Origin: an uncultured Bacteroidales bacterium
GTDB taxonomy: Bacteria; Bacteroidota; Bacteroidia; Bacteroidales; F082
Direction: 5' to 3'
Assembly (NCBI GenBank): GCA_947305795.1
Contig: CAMZEK010000019.1
Location: forward strand, 1 to 45,366
Length of the DNA: 45,366 nucleotides
Below are positions 10,201-17,500 of the stretch, in pieces (position 1 is the stretch's first letter; every line of letters begins with the position of its first letter). Under the pieces are notes generated by a model. It was not told the DNA's origin, made no database searches, and saw nothing but the letters and a program-made list of their open reading frames with translations. Position numbers and translations under genes: made by a program.

Positions 10201-10487
10201 CCCTTGGGAATCTCGCGAACTTCTTTCACGCCGTCGACTTTGGTAATGCAGATACGACGGATTTTGCCATCGACCAGCATCTCGCAGGCGCCGCACTTGC
10301 CGATGCCGCATTCGAGGCTCCGGTTGCGACCCGCGATGCTGTGGCTGTGAATAGGATAGCCAGCTTGGTGAAGGGCGGCGGCGATGGTCTTGCCCCGCTG
10401 ACCGCGCACGGTCTTGCCTTCATATTGGAATTCCACAAGGTCTTCCTGCGGGATGTCCAAAATAGGGTGTTTTTCGATTTTGTACAT
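7257..10487 (-). CDS. Fused multi-module FAD/Fe-S oxidoreductase (sarcosine/proline/HCN-synthase type)
   Basis: 1,076 residues. Modules in order: a [2Fe-2S] domain with Cys60, 65, 68, 80; an FAD/NAD(P) oxidoreductase (GAGPAG at about 120, second dinucleotide fold GAGNIG at about 267); two 4Fe-4S motifs (Cys460, 466, 469, 473, and canonical Cys494, 497, 500, 504); a BFD-like [2Fe-2S] domain (Cys606, 608, 642, 647); and a DAO domain from about 702 (LIAGGGIAGSG) to the end. The same modules occur as separate subunits in HcnABC, opine oxidases, heterotetrameric sarcosine oxidase and archaeal dye-linked L-proline dehydrogenase. Inference: oxidation of an amino or imino acid at the DAO flavin, with electrons passed along the Fe-S chain. 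The substrate is not readable and no linked gene helps. A longer frame reaches TTG at 10571, but ATG 10487 follows the -7 box at 10523-10530 and starts the homologous region. Confidence 0.85.
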   Translation of the reverse strand: MYKIEKHPILDIPQEDLVEFQYEGKTVRGQRGKTIAAALHQAGYPIHSHSIAGRNRSLECGIGKCGACEMLVDGKIRRICITKVDGVKEVREIPKGYQPEPSENPQREVKIYKTTVAIIGAGPAGLACREKLIELGIPNMVIDNNASIGGQFNMQTHQFFFFEKEKKFGGMRGFDIAKTLAGDNHDGILLNNTVWDLLEGKRVALKNVVTQEISYVDAEHLVVATGAVPFMPTFENDDVPGVYTAAVFQKMMNQEHTLLGKKVLTVGAGNIGYLTSYQGMQAGATIKAIIEGMDHEGGFPVQANRVRRLGIPIMTSHVLLKAIPNKDHTGVVGAVIAECKNFKPIPGTEKIIDDIDIINICTGLVPDDQILTKGKQVFGLYTYGCGDAVRIGEGTSAVLRGKQAAFEVAQNLGVRYNYDEYLEISRQYIDSQQRPVRILEHPNLPDKERMFAKPFVQLDCLYGFACNPCSFSCPQGAITKASTNTVPMVDYAKCIGCMQCVNHCPGLAIFGYDLNKNVLFLPVEYDVEESKEVFLIDNNGKKVGEGVIEKVLRKDNKTHVVRVKATDIQGEQLVAARGFILKERYPKPIDFKPNTEPVLTEDAYVCHCEDVDMKTILKAVGNRKFISVDELKHITRMGMGPCRGKRCVSRAKQILRGYGIEVVGESSPRAPLANQVTLGDVYNPKAHETFVFQTGNDVKKERVEVLIAGGGIAGSGAFRYFAEAGKKPVLVNYDRGSSWRCIAGGRPAFSNPDIADIANHNLEIFKEIQKVHNIDFKLTRYVNLVHDDATYKALDASRAWSDAYMIEKKDFRKEISPLWNMDSNVYSHALISKNCWQATPGRTIDYIRGIAIEKGGTLMEDCELVFVQKKDDKYVALVRTHDKQYVEFTCDHFVNSMGWGAEKFTDMLGIDTQLYPVKHQAFITRRLPNLGANGDSLDMIIDRRHYKGFSAVYGQQFLHTGQVIGCASPDCDAFEARQNLKYNSKEFLEICSEVFADWIPNLASVGFHAVWAGYYMEPRYIVDPEVGMLTGLRGHGFMLGQYLAKLYVDKYLGKEVPSYMKDLALSGKGLSENAFK

Positions 10488-10522
10488 ATTAGCAATGATT
10501 TTTGAGTCGTGAAAAGCGACCG

Positions 10523-10530
10523 CAAATTTA
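10523..10530 (-). promoter_or_regulatory. -7 box TAAATTTG
   Basis: Read on the minus strand, 35 nt upstream of ATG 10487. It lies inside the longer frame of the flavoenzyme, which argues against the upstream TTG start. Confidence 0.6.
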
Positions 10531-10582
10531 GGAAAAACAAAAAATGCTACACCCGTTTTATGTAAAAACAAGAAAAAAATCC

Positions 10583-10590
10583 TATTTTTG
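10583..10590 (+). promoter_or_regulatory. -7 box TATTTTTG
   Basis: 23 nt upstream of the PspC-domain gene start at 10614, divergent from the flavoenzyme promoter. Confidence 0.6.
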
Positions 10591-10613
10591 CGCCAAAATC
10601 AAACTTTATAACC

Positions 10614-10817
10614 ATGAATAACAAGAAACTCTATCGTTCGTTGGCCGACAAAAAGCTCTGCGGTGTGTGTGGCGGTATCGCCGAATATTTTGAACTGGAT
10701 CCGACAATTATCAGATTGTTGTGGGTTGTGATGACACTTTTCACAGCAGCTTTCCCTGGCGTATTAGCCTACATCATCTGCGCCTTGATTGTGCCGCAAC
10801 AGAACCAATTGCCGTAA
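10614..10817 (+). CDS. Small PspC-domain membrane protein
   Basis: 67 residues that amount to one PspC domain: KKLYRSLADKKLCGVCGG, IAEYFELDPTIIRLLW, then a single transmembrane helix (about 38-62) ending ALIVPQ. PspC domains sit at the inner membrane and take part in envelope-stress signalling in proteobacteria. Stand-alone versions of this size are common in Bacteroidota, where their role is not defined. No psp partner gene is nearby. Single-gene unit. Confidence 0.9.
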   Translation: MNNKKLYRSLADKKLCGVCGGIAEYFELDPTIIRLLWVVMTLFTAAFPGVLAYIICALIVPQQNQLP

Positions 10818-10835
10818 TAGAGGAGGAACCAATAC

Positions 10836-10885
10836 TTCCAGCGTTGCAATGAGTCATTGAAATTCAATGGATTGCAACGCTGGAA
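10836..10885. terminator. Long perfect hairpin between convergent genes
   Basis: Exact 15-bp arms (10836-10850 and 10871-10885) with a second CATTGA/TCAATG hairpin nested in the 20-nt loop. There is no clear T-run on either strand. It sits 18 bp after the PspC stop and 11 bp after the TonB-receptor stop, probably acting as a shared 3'-end structure. Confidence 0.6.
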
Positions 10886-10896
10886 ATATGGTCTGC

Positions 10897-13146
10897 TTAT
10901 TTCACTTGGAACCGTACGCCAACATAACCCCGGATGCCACTCAACGGTCCCCACACCATCGAGGCGTCAAAGTCTTCGCTGGTCGGGTCGTCGGCTGAGA
11001 TGATGGGGTATTTTTGGGTGTAGTTGGTCAGGTTTTCGCCGCCGATATAGATTTCCCAATACTTTCCTAAACTCTTGGTAATCTGCGCGTTCATGATGAC
11101 ATAGAACGGCGAGCGACCGATATTTTGGCCGTTTTCCACAGCAGAGACGTTTCCGCTCAAGTCGGGGACGCGGCTGTCGCCGTTGAATTGCGTCGTGAAG
11201 TCGAATTGCCAGGTACCAGGCGCGTATGACATCGTCACCAAACCTTTGTAGCGGTTGACGAAAGGCTTCTCGCGCAACGTACTGTCGATGGTCATCTTTA
11301 CGTCGTTGTAGCGGAAGGCCAAGGTCAAGTCGAAGTCCCTGAAAATCTCGCAGTTGGCCTCGATTTGGGCACTATTGGAGTAGGATTTTCCATTGAGGTT
11401 GTAGATGTTGATTTCATGCGCATCGGCATCGCGGTCGAGGACGATTTGGTTGACGAAATCGGTGCGATAAAAGTCGGCCTGAATGACGATTTCGCGCCAA
11501 CCAATATCGATACCCTTGGTCAGGTTGATACCGTAGTTCCAAGCCTCTTCCATCTTGGGAGTGTCCAAAAAGCGGATGATTCTTGACGAGGCAAACATGG
11601 TGGAGTTTTCGGCCAGCACATTAGGTGAACGGTAACCTTTTCCTGCCGAAGCCCTGAGAGTTAACTCATTATGGGTCTTGAAGCGCACATGCAGGCGGGG
11701 CGTGTAGAGCATCTTTTGGTAATAGGTGTTATAGTCGGCGCGGAAGCCTGCTATCACACTCCAATGGTGCTCATCGGTGAAGGTGTATTCAGCAAAAACG
11801 CCTGGGACTTGTTCAACACGTTGCCAAATGCTGTCATTCAGCAGGTCATCATGTTTGAATAAATGTTCGTCATACTTGTCGTAGGTGTAACTGGCCCCAA
11901 TAGAGTAGTTGTGATGGTCGTTGACGATGTAGGAATCAAACAGCAAGTTGCCGTAGTAGGAGAGTTGGTTGGCATCGTAGTCGGTGGGGCCGTAATATGA
12001 ATTCACCTTGTGGTAAGTCACCTGATGTTGTGTTCCGAGGCTGGTGTTTTCGCGGTCGAAGTGGTAGCCACCCTTGGCGAAGGCCTCATAGCGTTCCGTG
12101 TTGATGTTGATGCCGTACAAACCGCCATCGAAACGATGTTTCGGGTCGAAATCCATTTGTCCGCCGAGACGGGTTTCTTTCAAAGCCTTGAGGCCCACTT
12201 TGCAGCCAAACTTCCCGACATGGGGATGGCTATAACGCAGAAAAACATTGTATTGCGTAGTCATGGGGTCGTCCAAGAAGGTGTCACCGTTGGCATCCAT
12301 TTTCATAAAATTGTGGCTCACGTGACCGAAAAGCATGATGCCATCTTTTTTCCCCACCTTTACGCGACCGTTGAAGTTGAAGTCTGTCATCAGCATGGAG
12401 TTCGCGTAGAGGTTGAAGAATACCTTCTCGCTTTTGTCGGGCAAGGGTTCCTTGTAATCCACGTTGATTTGTCCCGTGATAGCTTCGTAACCATTTCTGA
12501 CAGAGGAAGTTCCTTTCGATACTTGAATACCGTTCATCCAAGTGCCGGGCACATAGTTCAGGCCGAAAGTTGAGGCCAAACCACGGAAATTGGGAATCAT
12601 TTCTGTCATCATTTGGGTATAGATGCCGCTCAGACCGAGCAGTTGGATTTGTTTGGCACCTGTCACGGCATCGCTGTAGGCCACATCCACTGAAGCGTTG
12701 TTCTCGAAACTACCCGCAAGGGTGCAACAAGCGGCGCGTTTCAGGCTCTCCGAAGTAATTTCTTGCACGGCTATCGGCTTGATGGAGTTGATGTAAGAAG
12801 CCTTTTCGCGGGCTTTGATTTCCACCTCGTTCAACATGTGGGCGGTGTTGAAAACATGGTCGTAATGAGCGGGTTCCACCATGTGGTGAACGGTGTCGTT
12901 CTCGTAGCTGACGCAGCTGAACACGAGGCAGCCGATGCGCTCATGCAGCGGGATTTTGTAGTGTCCGTTGGCATCGGTCACGGTGCCTTCGTTGACAATT
13001 TTCCAATACACGTTCACGCCCGGCAGCGGGGTTCGCACACCGTTGTTTTCTTCGTAAACGGTGCCTTCGATGAAGCCTTGGGCAAACGCGCTTGTGGCGA
13101 AGGCCATTAATAATAGGGTGATTAGGGTTATTTTGTTGGTTTTCAT
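10897..13146 (-). CDS. TonB-dependent outer-membrane receptor (CC-motif, metal-associated type)
   Basis: 749 residues. Signal peptide (ends AFAQ, about 23), a CarboxypepD_reg/SusC-like N-terminal beta-sandwich at about 24-100, a plug at about 120-230 and a 22-strand-type barrel ending in the outer-membrane signature GVRFQVK. The plug opens with LKRAACCTLAGSFENN, a Cys140-Cys141 pair. It is followed by DAVTGAKQIQLLGLSGIYTQ, the signature of a Bacteroidota receptor subgroup often found with heavy-metal-associated genes. The gene upstream is a His/Cys-rich HYC_CC_PP protein, which agrees with a role in transition-metal (possibly copper) handling; the substrate is inferred, not shown. The two are 213 bp apart and share one promoter at 13826-13833. 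No TonB box was assigned. Confidence 0.85.
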   Translation of the reverse strand: MKTNKITLITLLLMAFATSAFAQGFIEGTVYEENNGVRTPLPGVNVYWKIVNEGTVTDANGHYKIPLHERIGCLVFSCVSYENDTVHHMVEPAHYDHVFNTAHMLNEVEIKAREKASYINSIKPIAVQEITSESLKRAACCTLAGSFENNASVDVAYSDAVTGAKQIQLLGLSGIYTQMMTEMIPNFRGLASTFGLNYVPGTWMNGIQVSKGTSSVRNGYEAITGQINVDYKEPLPDKSEKVFFNLYANSMLMTDFNFNGRVKVGKKDGIMLFGHVSHNFMKMDANGDTFLDDPMTTQYNVFLRYSHPHVGKFGCKVGLKALKETRLGGQMDFDPKHRFDGGLYGININTERYEAFAKGGYHFDRENTSLGTQHQVTYHKVNSYYGPTDYDANQLSYYGNLLFDSYIVNDHHNYSIGASYTYDKYDEHLFKHDDLLNDSIWQRVEQVPGVFAEYTFTDEHHWSVIAGFRADYNTYYQKMLYTPRLHVRFKTHNELTLRASAGKGYRSPNVLAENSTMFASSRIIRFLDTPKMEEAWNYGINLTKGIDIGWREIVIQADFYRTDFVNQIVLDRDADAHEINIYNLNGKSYSNSAQIEANCEIFRDFDLTLAFRYNDVKMTIDSTLREKPFVNRYKGLVTMSYAPGTWQFDFTTQFNGDSRVPDLSGNVSAVENGQNIGRSPFYVIMNAQITKSLGKYWEIYIGGENLTNYTQKYPIISADDPTSEDFDASMVWGPLSGIRGYVGVRFQVK

Positions 13147-13149
13147 CGG

Positions 13150-13191
13150 ATTTGAGATTTAAAGATTTGAAAATTTAAAGATTTAAAAATT
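13150..13191 (-). repeat. Degenerate 8-bp tandem repeat in the TonB-receptor leader
   Basis: About five units of ATTTAAAG, ATTTGAAA and similar variants run directly upstream of ATG 13146. It probably keeps the translation start unstructured. Array length could vary by slippage. Confidence 0.45.
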
Positions 13192-13212
13192 CATGCAGAA
13201 ATAATGTTTTTG

Positions 13213-13328
13213 TCACGCAGAAAACGCTGAACGCGCTGAAATGTTTGACATTCAACGGAGTCAAAGACTTGTCGGACGCAAACTTGGAATCGCATCGCGA
13301 TTCACATAATTCTGCGATTTCTGCGTGA
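13213..13328. repeat. REP/MITE-like element with 11-bp terminal inverted repeats
   Basis: TCACGCAGAAA at 13213-13223 is the exact inverse of 13318-13328. Inside are a GAATCGC-ATC-GCGATTC hairpin (13287-13303) and a CGCTGAA direct repeat. It carries no coding potential and sits between the HYC_CC_PP gene and the TonB receptor. Confidence 0.5.
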
Positions 13329-13359
13329 GAAAAAGTCACATGTTGTCCCCAAGTCTAAC

Positions 13360-13821
13360 TCAGAAAACCAATGGATTAAGCCGCAAAGCCGAGAAAAACA
13401 CTAGCCTGTCTCTTGCGGAAAGAAAAGGTGGTATTTTTCGAGCCGTGAAAAGCTGGAAAGCCTGTTTTGCCTTCGGCATCAGTTCTTGAAGGTCGAAATG
13501 GGCAAAGACAAAAGGCTGAAAATGAATGTCTGAGTGTTTTTCAGGTGAAAAAACGTAATTGTCGGTGAACTGGATTTTGCTCTCGAAGTCCTCACAGCAG
13601 CATTTGGCATTGAACTGGATTTCATGCAACTGCGAAAAATGAGCCTCGTGTTCGTGTTCATGCTCAAGGCAATGCAGACATGATCCCGCCGCCTCGCCGA
13701 AACTCCCCGACAGATGATGATCTGCCGTGCAATAGTGGAACTTCACGTCCCAACCCATTGAGACGAAAAGCACCGCGAAAGCCATCAAAAAAGAGCCGAG
13801 TTGCAATAAGCGTTTTTTCAT
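13360..13821 (-). CDS. HYC_CC_PP family protein, putative metal-binding
   Basis: 153 residues with an N-terminal hydrophobic signal or anchor (about 5-24). The three family motifs are all present: HYC at 29-31 (KFHYC), CC as Cys74-Cys75-Cys76 (NAKCCCEDF) and PP at 131-132 (ARKIPPF). A CxxC (48-51) is followed by the His-rich stretch HEHEHEAHF (54-62), a strong candidate metal site. The family is confined to Bacteroidota and of unknown function. The pairing with a CC-motif TonB receptor directly downstream suggests a periplasmic or membrane metal-binding partner for import or detoxification; this is inference. The ATG lies 4 nt after a TAATTTTG -7 box, so the transcript is nearly leaderless. 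Confidence 0.8.
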   Translation of the reverse strand: MKKRLLQLGSFLMAFAVLFVSMGWDVKFHYCTADHHLSGSFGEAAGSCLHCLEHEHEHEAHFSQLHEIQFNAKCCCEDFESKIQFTDNYVFSPEKHSDIHFQPFVFAHFDLQELMPKAKQAFQLFTARKIPPFLSARDRLVFFSALRLNPLVF

Positions 13822-13825
13822 GGCG

Positions 13826-13833
13826 CAAAATTA
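13826..13833 (-). promoter_or_regulatory. -7 box TAATTTTG, near-leaderless
   Basis: Read on the minus strand, only 4 nt before ATG 13821. It is probably the sole promoter for the HYC_CC_PP and TonB-receptor pair, as none is seen in 13147-13359. Confidence 0.6.
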
Positions 13834-13844
13834 GGGAATTTCTG

Positions 13845-13852
13845 TATCTTCG
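13845..13852 (+). promoter_or_regulatory. Variant -7 box TATCTTCG
   Basis: One base off TAnnTTTG (C for the third T). It lies 40 nt before the nitroreductase-like start at 13893, about 12 bp from the divergent box. Confidence 0.4.
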
Positions 13853-13892
13853 CAGCGTTTTTGGAAACAAATCTTACAAAAATCGAGAATAA

Positions 13893-14534
13893 ATGGCAGA
13901 CGGATATTTGGAAAAACGTTATGAAGAAGTCTTTGGCAAAAGTGCCAAGAAGACCGTAGTAAAACATACTTCGATTGAAACGATAATGGAGAAAAACCGC
14001 AGTTATCGCGGCTATGACCAAAGCTTCGTGGTGAAACGCGACATGTTGGAGCGCATTGTGGCGGTGAACACCAAAATCGCCTCCGCGAAGAACCAACAAG
14101 TACTTCGTTTTAAATTAGTTACCCAGGAAACTGGTGCCGACATCATCGTGCATAATATGAAACTCGGCGGCCTCTTGCCTGAGTTGCACCTGCCTTTCGC
14201 TGGCACCGAACCAGGAGCCTTCATCATCATTTGCAGCACAATTCCCGAAAACAAGTTTGTGGACATCGACCTAGGCATTGCGGCGCAGAGCATGTTACTG
14301 AAAGCCACCGAAATGGGCTTGAACGGCATCATGATTGGTGCCTTCAACAAGGCAAAAATTACCGAAACGTTTCATTTGCCTTATGAACCGCTACTGATTT
14401 TAGCCATCGGCAAAGGCAACGAAAAAATCAAGTTGCAACCCGTGGACGCAGGCGAGAAACTGGCCTATTATCGCGATGAAAACGGTGTGCAGTTCGTGCC
14501 GAAGATTCGATGGGAGCAGTTGGTTTTGGAATGA
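13893..14534 (+). CDS. Nitroreductase-family protein
   Basis: 213 residues of the flavin-dependent nitroreductase fold. The core IETIMEKNRSYRGYDQ at about 29-44 corresponds to the R-S-x-R FMN-phosphate-binding segment. AKNQQVLRF follows (usual form S-x-Q-P-W-x-F). DLGIAAQSMLLKATEMGLNG (about 127-146) is the classic helix, and there is a late LLILAIGKG strand. Members reduce nitro compounds, quinones or enones with NAD(P)H and FMN, usually as cytosolic dimers. The N-terminal about 25 residues are extra. The substrate is unknown. Single-gene unit with its own variant promoter, ended by a strong hairpin. Confidence 0.85.
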   Translation: MADGYLEKRYEEVFGKSAKKTVVKHTSIETIMEKNRSYRGYDQSFVVKRDMLERIVAVNTKIASAKNQQVLRFKLVTQETGADIIVHNMKLGGLLPELHLPFAGTEPGAFIIICSTIPENKFVDIDLGIAAQSMLLKATEMGLNGIMIGAFNKAKITETFHLPYEPLLILAIGKGNEKIKLQPVDAGEKLAYYRDENGVQFVPKIRWEQLVLE

Positions 14535-14547
14535 TTATTTTACAAAA

Positions 14548-14575
14548 AAAAGGTCGCCCTTTCGAGCGACCTTTT
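14548..14575. terminator. Bidirectional terminator
   Basis: AAAAGGTCGC/GCGACCTTTT stem with an 8-nt loop, A-run before and T-run after. It serves both the nitroreductase gene and the convergent T9SS gene. Confidence 0.85.
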
Positions 14576-14596
14576 ACGTTGATTTTCAGTGTTTTG

Positions 14597-17500
14597 TTAT
14601 CTTACAACAAGTTTGCGATGGCAAGTCCCCTTGCCCTTGAGAGTGATTCTCAGCGTGTAAACACCTGAAACCTCGGGAGCCTTGATGCTAGACGGTAGCT
14701 TCGTAGAAGTCTCAACCGAAAGCACCGCGCCAAGGGCATTGACGATTTCAACCTGTACCTCGCCGCTGGTGTCTTCTGTCATGCCAAGGCTTACATTGGC
14801 TCCTCTCGACACTGGGTTCGGGAAGACTTGCAGGCTGTTGGCCCATTCGTCTACGCCCGTTGCGCCACGGAAATTGACAATGTAAGGCTCATCAACAGCA
14901 CCCACAGTGGCATCGGTAGTGTACGTTAAGGCGTTGTCCGTGTCGAAAGTTGTCATGCCAGTTTCTGTGTCGTAGAGGCCGAAGCTCAATTCAGCGGCCT
15001 CGTTACCGGAAATGAGCAGGAAGGCCACATAGCGGTTCAACGGAGCCACGTACATCAGACGCACGCTGCCGCGGCACTCGCCGTTGGCAAAGGCAGCCAG
15101 CTCGTAGCTGTCGCTTTGGAGTTCGTTGTCATCAAGTTCCACCACAGCCGTCACCGTCATGTTGTCGGGATAGGCGTGCAGGTCGGGTACCCAGTGGTTA
15201 TTCTCCGGGGTGACGTTCTCCACGAGAGTTCCTCCCTTCGAGCTTGTGGGATAGACCAGCGTCTGGCTTCCGCTGCCGTTCGACTTATACAGCAGACCCA
15301 TGCCCGGCTCTATTGTCGACAGGGTGCCCATCCAGCCCATGCCTTCGTAGTAGTTGGCGTAGCCGTTCTGGGCTTTCACTTGGTCGCCGTTGGTAGGTGT
15401 GATGTTTGAAAACGCCGTAGCAACGCTCATGGACGAGTTGACCGGATAGCCGATCCAGTTCCAGCCTGGGCCAATGGCGATGGGGTGAGCTGTCGGTGTA
15501 GTTTCAGTGCCAACCATTTCCACCACACAAGCCGCAGAAGTCTTGATTTTGTAGGACGACTCGTTGTTGATGCTTGAGAGCATTCCCATCCAGCCCATGC
15601 CTTCATAATAGTTCACATACTGCTGCTGTGACTTGATTTGGATGCCATTGTTGCCCAGGCTTTCCTCAAGTTGGGCAAGGCCGTCAATGCCTTCTTGCTC
15701 AATGTAGGTGGAATACCAGTTCCAGCCCGAAGTGAAATTGCTTGTCTGAGTGACATTAATCGGTTCGAAGTTGGCCACATAAGTGGCATTTTCTGTTACT
15801 GTAAAGCTGTAAGTGGCATCGGTGGAGACTTGCGTTCCGTTTTTCGTCCAGTTGACGAAGGTGTAGTTTTCGTTGGGTATCGCCGTGAGAGTGCATTCTG
15901 TGCTTGCTTCGTAGGTTCCACCTCCTGAAACTGTACCGCCTTCTGTTGGATTAGAAGCAACTTGAATTAGATAGGATGGAGTTATATATGTAAAAGTGGT
16001 CTTTGGAAGGAAATCGTCTGTACTTGCACCTATTAAACCAACCGCGCTCATTGAAATACTTTCAAGACTTTCATCATTCCAAGCAATGATAGACGTACCA
16101 ACACCCGACTGCCCATAGTAATAACACCATCCTACTCTTGAGCCAGGCACGCAATTGTATACTCCAATAAGCAAATTGCCTCCATGATATTCAAATGGTG
16201 TTGTAAACTCTATCTGTAGAAGTCCTTGGGATGAAAGGAAAAGGCTGCCCTCATACACGATGGTGGCATCTTCATACCCTTGGAACTCTGCGACCGTTGT
16301 GAAATCCACTTCTTTCATAAAGACCTTGAAACTGGCAGCACCAAAAGAAACATTAGATTTTGTATTATAGCATGTCATGGATGTAATCATGTTGCCGTTC
16401 ATTGCAGCAAGGTCGGAGGCTGGCATCACATATTCACATTTTGTGTACCATAGAGTACACCAACCTACAATTGGCACTCCCTCGTCTGTTGCAGTACCAT
16501 CATAAACGGTCAATGTACCAGTGCTTTCGTAAACAAAATTTGCAATCAAGTTTCTGTCGCCTGTGACGGCAAATGAATACTCAGCATCATTGGATACCAC
16601 CTCGCCGTTCTCGGTCCAATTTTGGAAGATGAAGCCTTCGTTGGGCGTGGCCGTGAGAGTGCATTCTGTGCTTGCTTCGTAGGTTCCACCTCCTGAAACT
16701 GTACCGCCTTCTGTTGGATTAGAAGCAACTTGAATTAGATAGGATGGAGTTATATATGTAAAAGTGGTCTTTGGAAGGAAATCGTCTGTACTTGCACCTA
16801 TTAAACCAACCGCGCTCATTGAAATACTTTCAAGACTTTCATCATTCCAAGCAATGATAGACGTACCAACACCCGACTGCCCATAGTAATAACACCATCC
16901 TACTCTTGAGCCAGGCACGCAATTGTATACTCCAATAAGCAAATTGCCTCCATGATATTCAAATGGTGTTGTAAACTCTATCTGTAGAAGTCCTTGGGAT
17001 GAAAGGAAAAGGCTGCCCTCATACACGATGGTGGCATCTTCATACCCTTGGAACTCTGCGACCGTTGTGAAATCCACTTCTTTCATAAAGACCTTGAAAC
17101 TGGCAGCACCAAAAGAAACATTAGATTTTGTATTATAGCATGTCATGGATGTAATCATGTTGCCGTTCATTGCAGCAAGGTCGGAGGCTGGCATCACATA
17201 TTCACATTTTGTGTACCATAGAGTACACCAACCTACAATTGGCACTCCCTCGTCTGTTGCAGTACCATCATAAACGGTCAATGTACCAGTGTTTTCGTAA
17301 ACAAAATTTGCAATCAGGTTTCTGTCGCCATTCACCGTGAAGGTATAAGCAGCATCGGTTGAGACTACATTGCCGTTCTCGGTCCAATTTTGGAAGATGT
17401 AGCCTTCGTTGGCCGTGGCCGTCAAAGTGCAAGTATTACCTCCCACAAAGGTTCCTGTGCCACTCACCGTGCCGCTGCCCTCGGGGCTAATCTCTGCCGT

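Noticed and set aside
15882-17329. Repeat region considered as a CRISPR array or insertion-sequence pair
   Set aside because: Only two long copies inside one coding frame, with no short spacers, terminal repeats or transposase.
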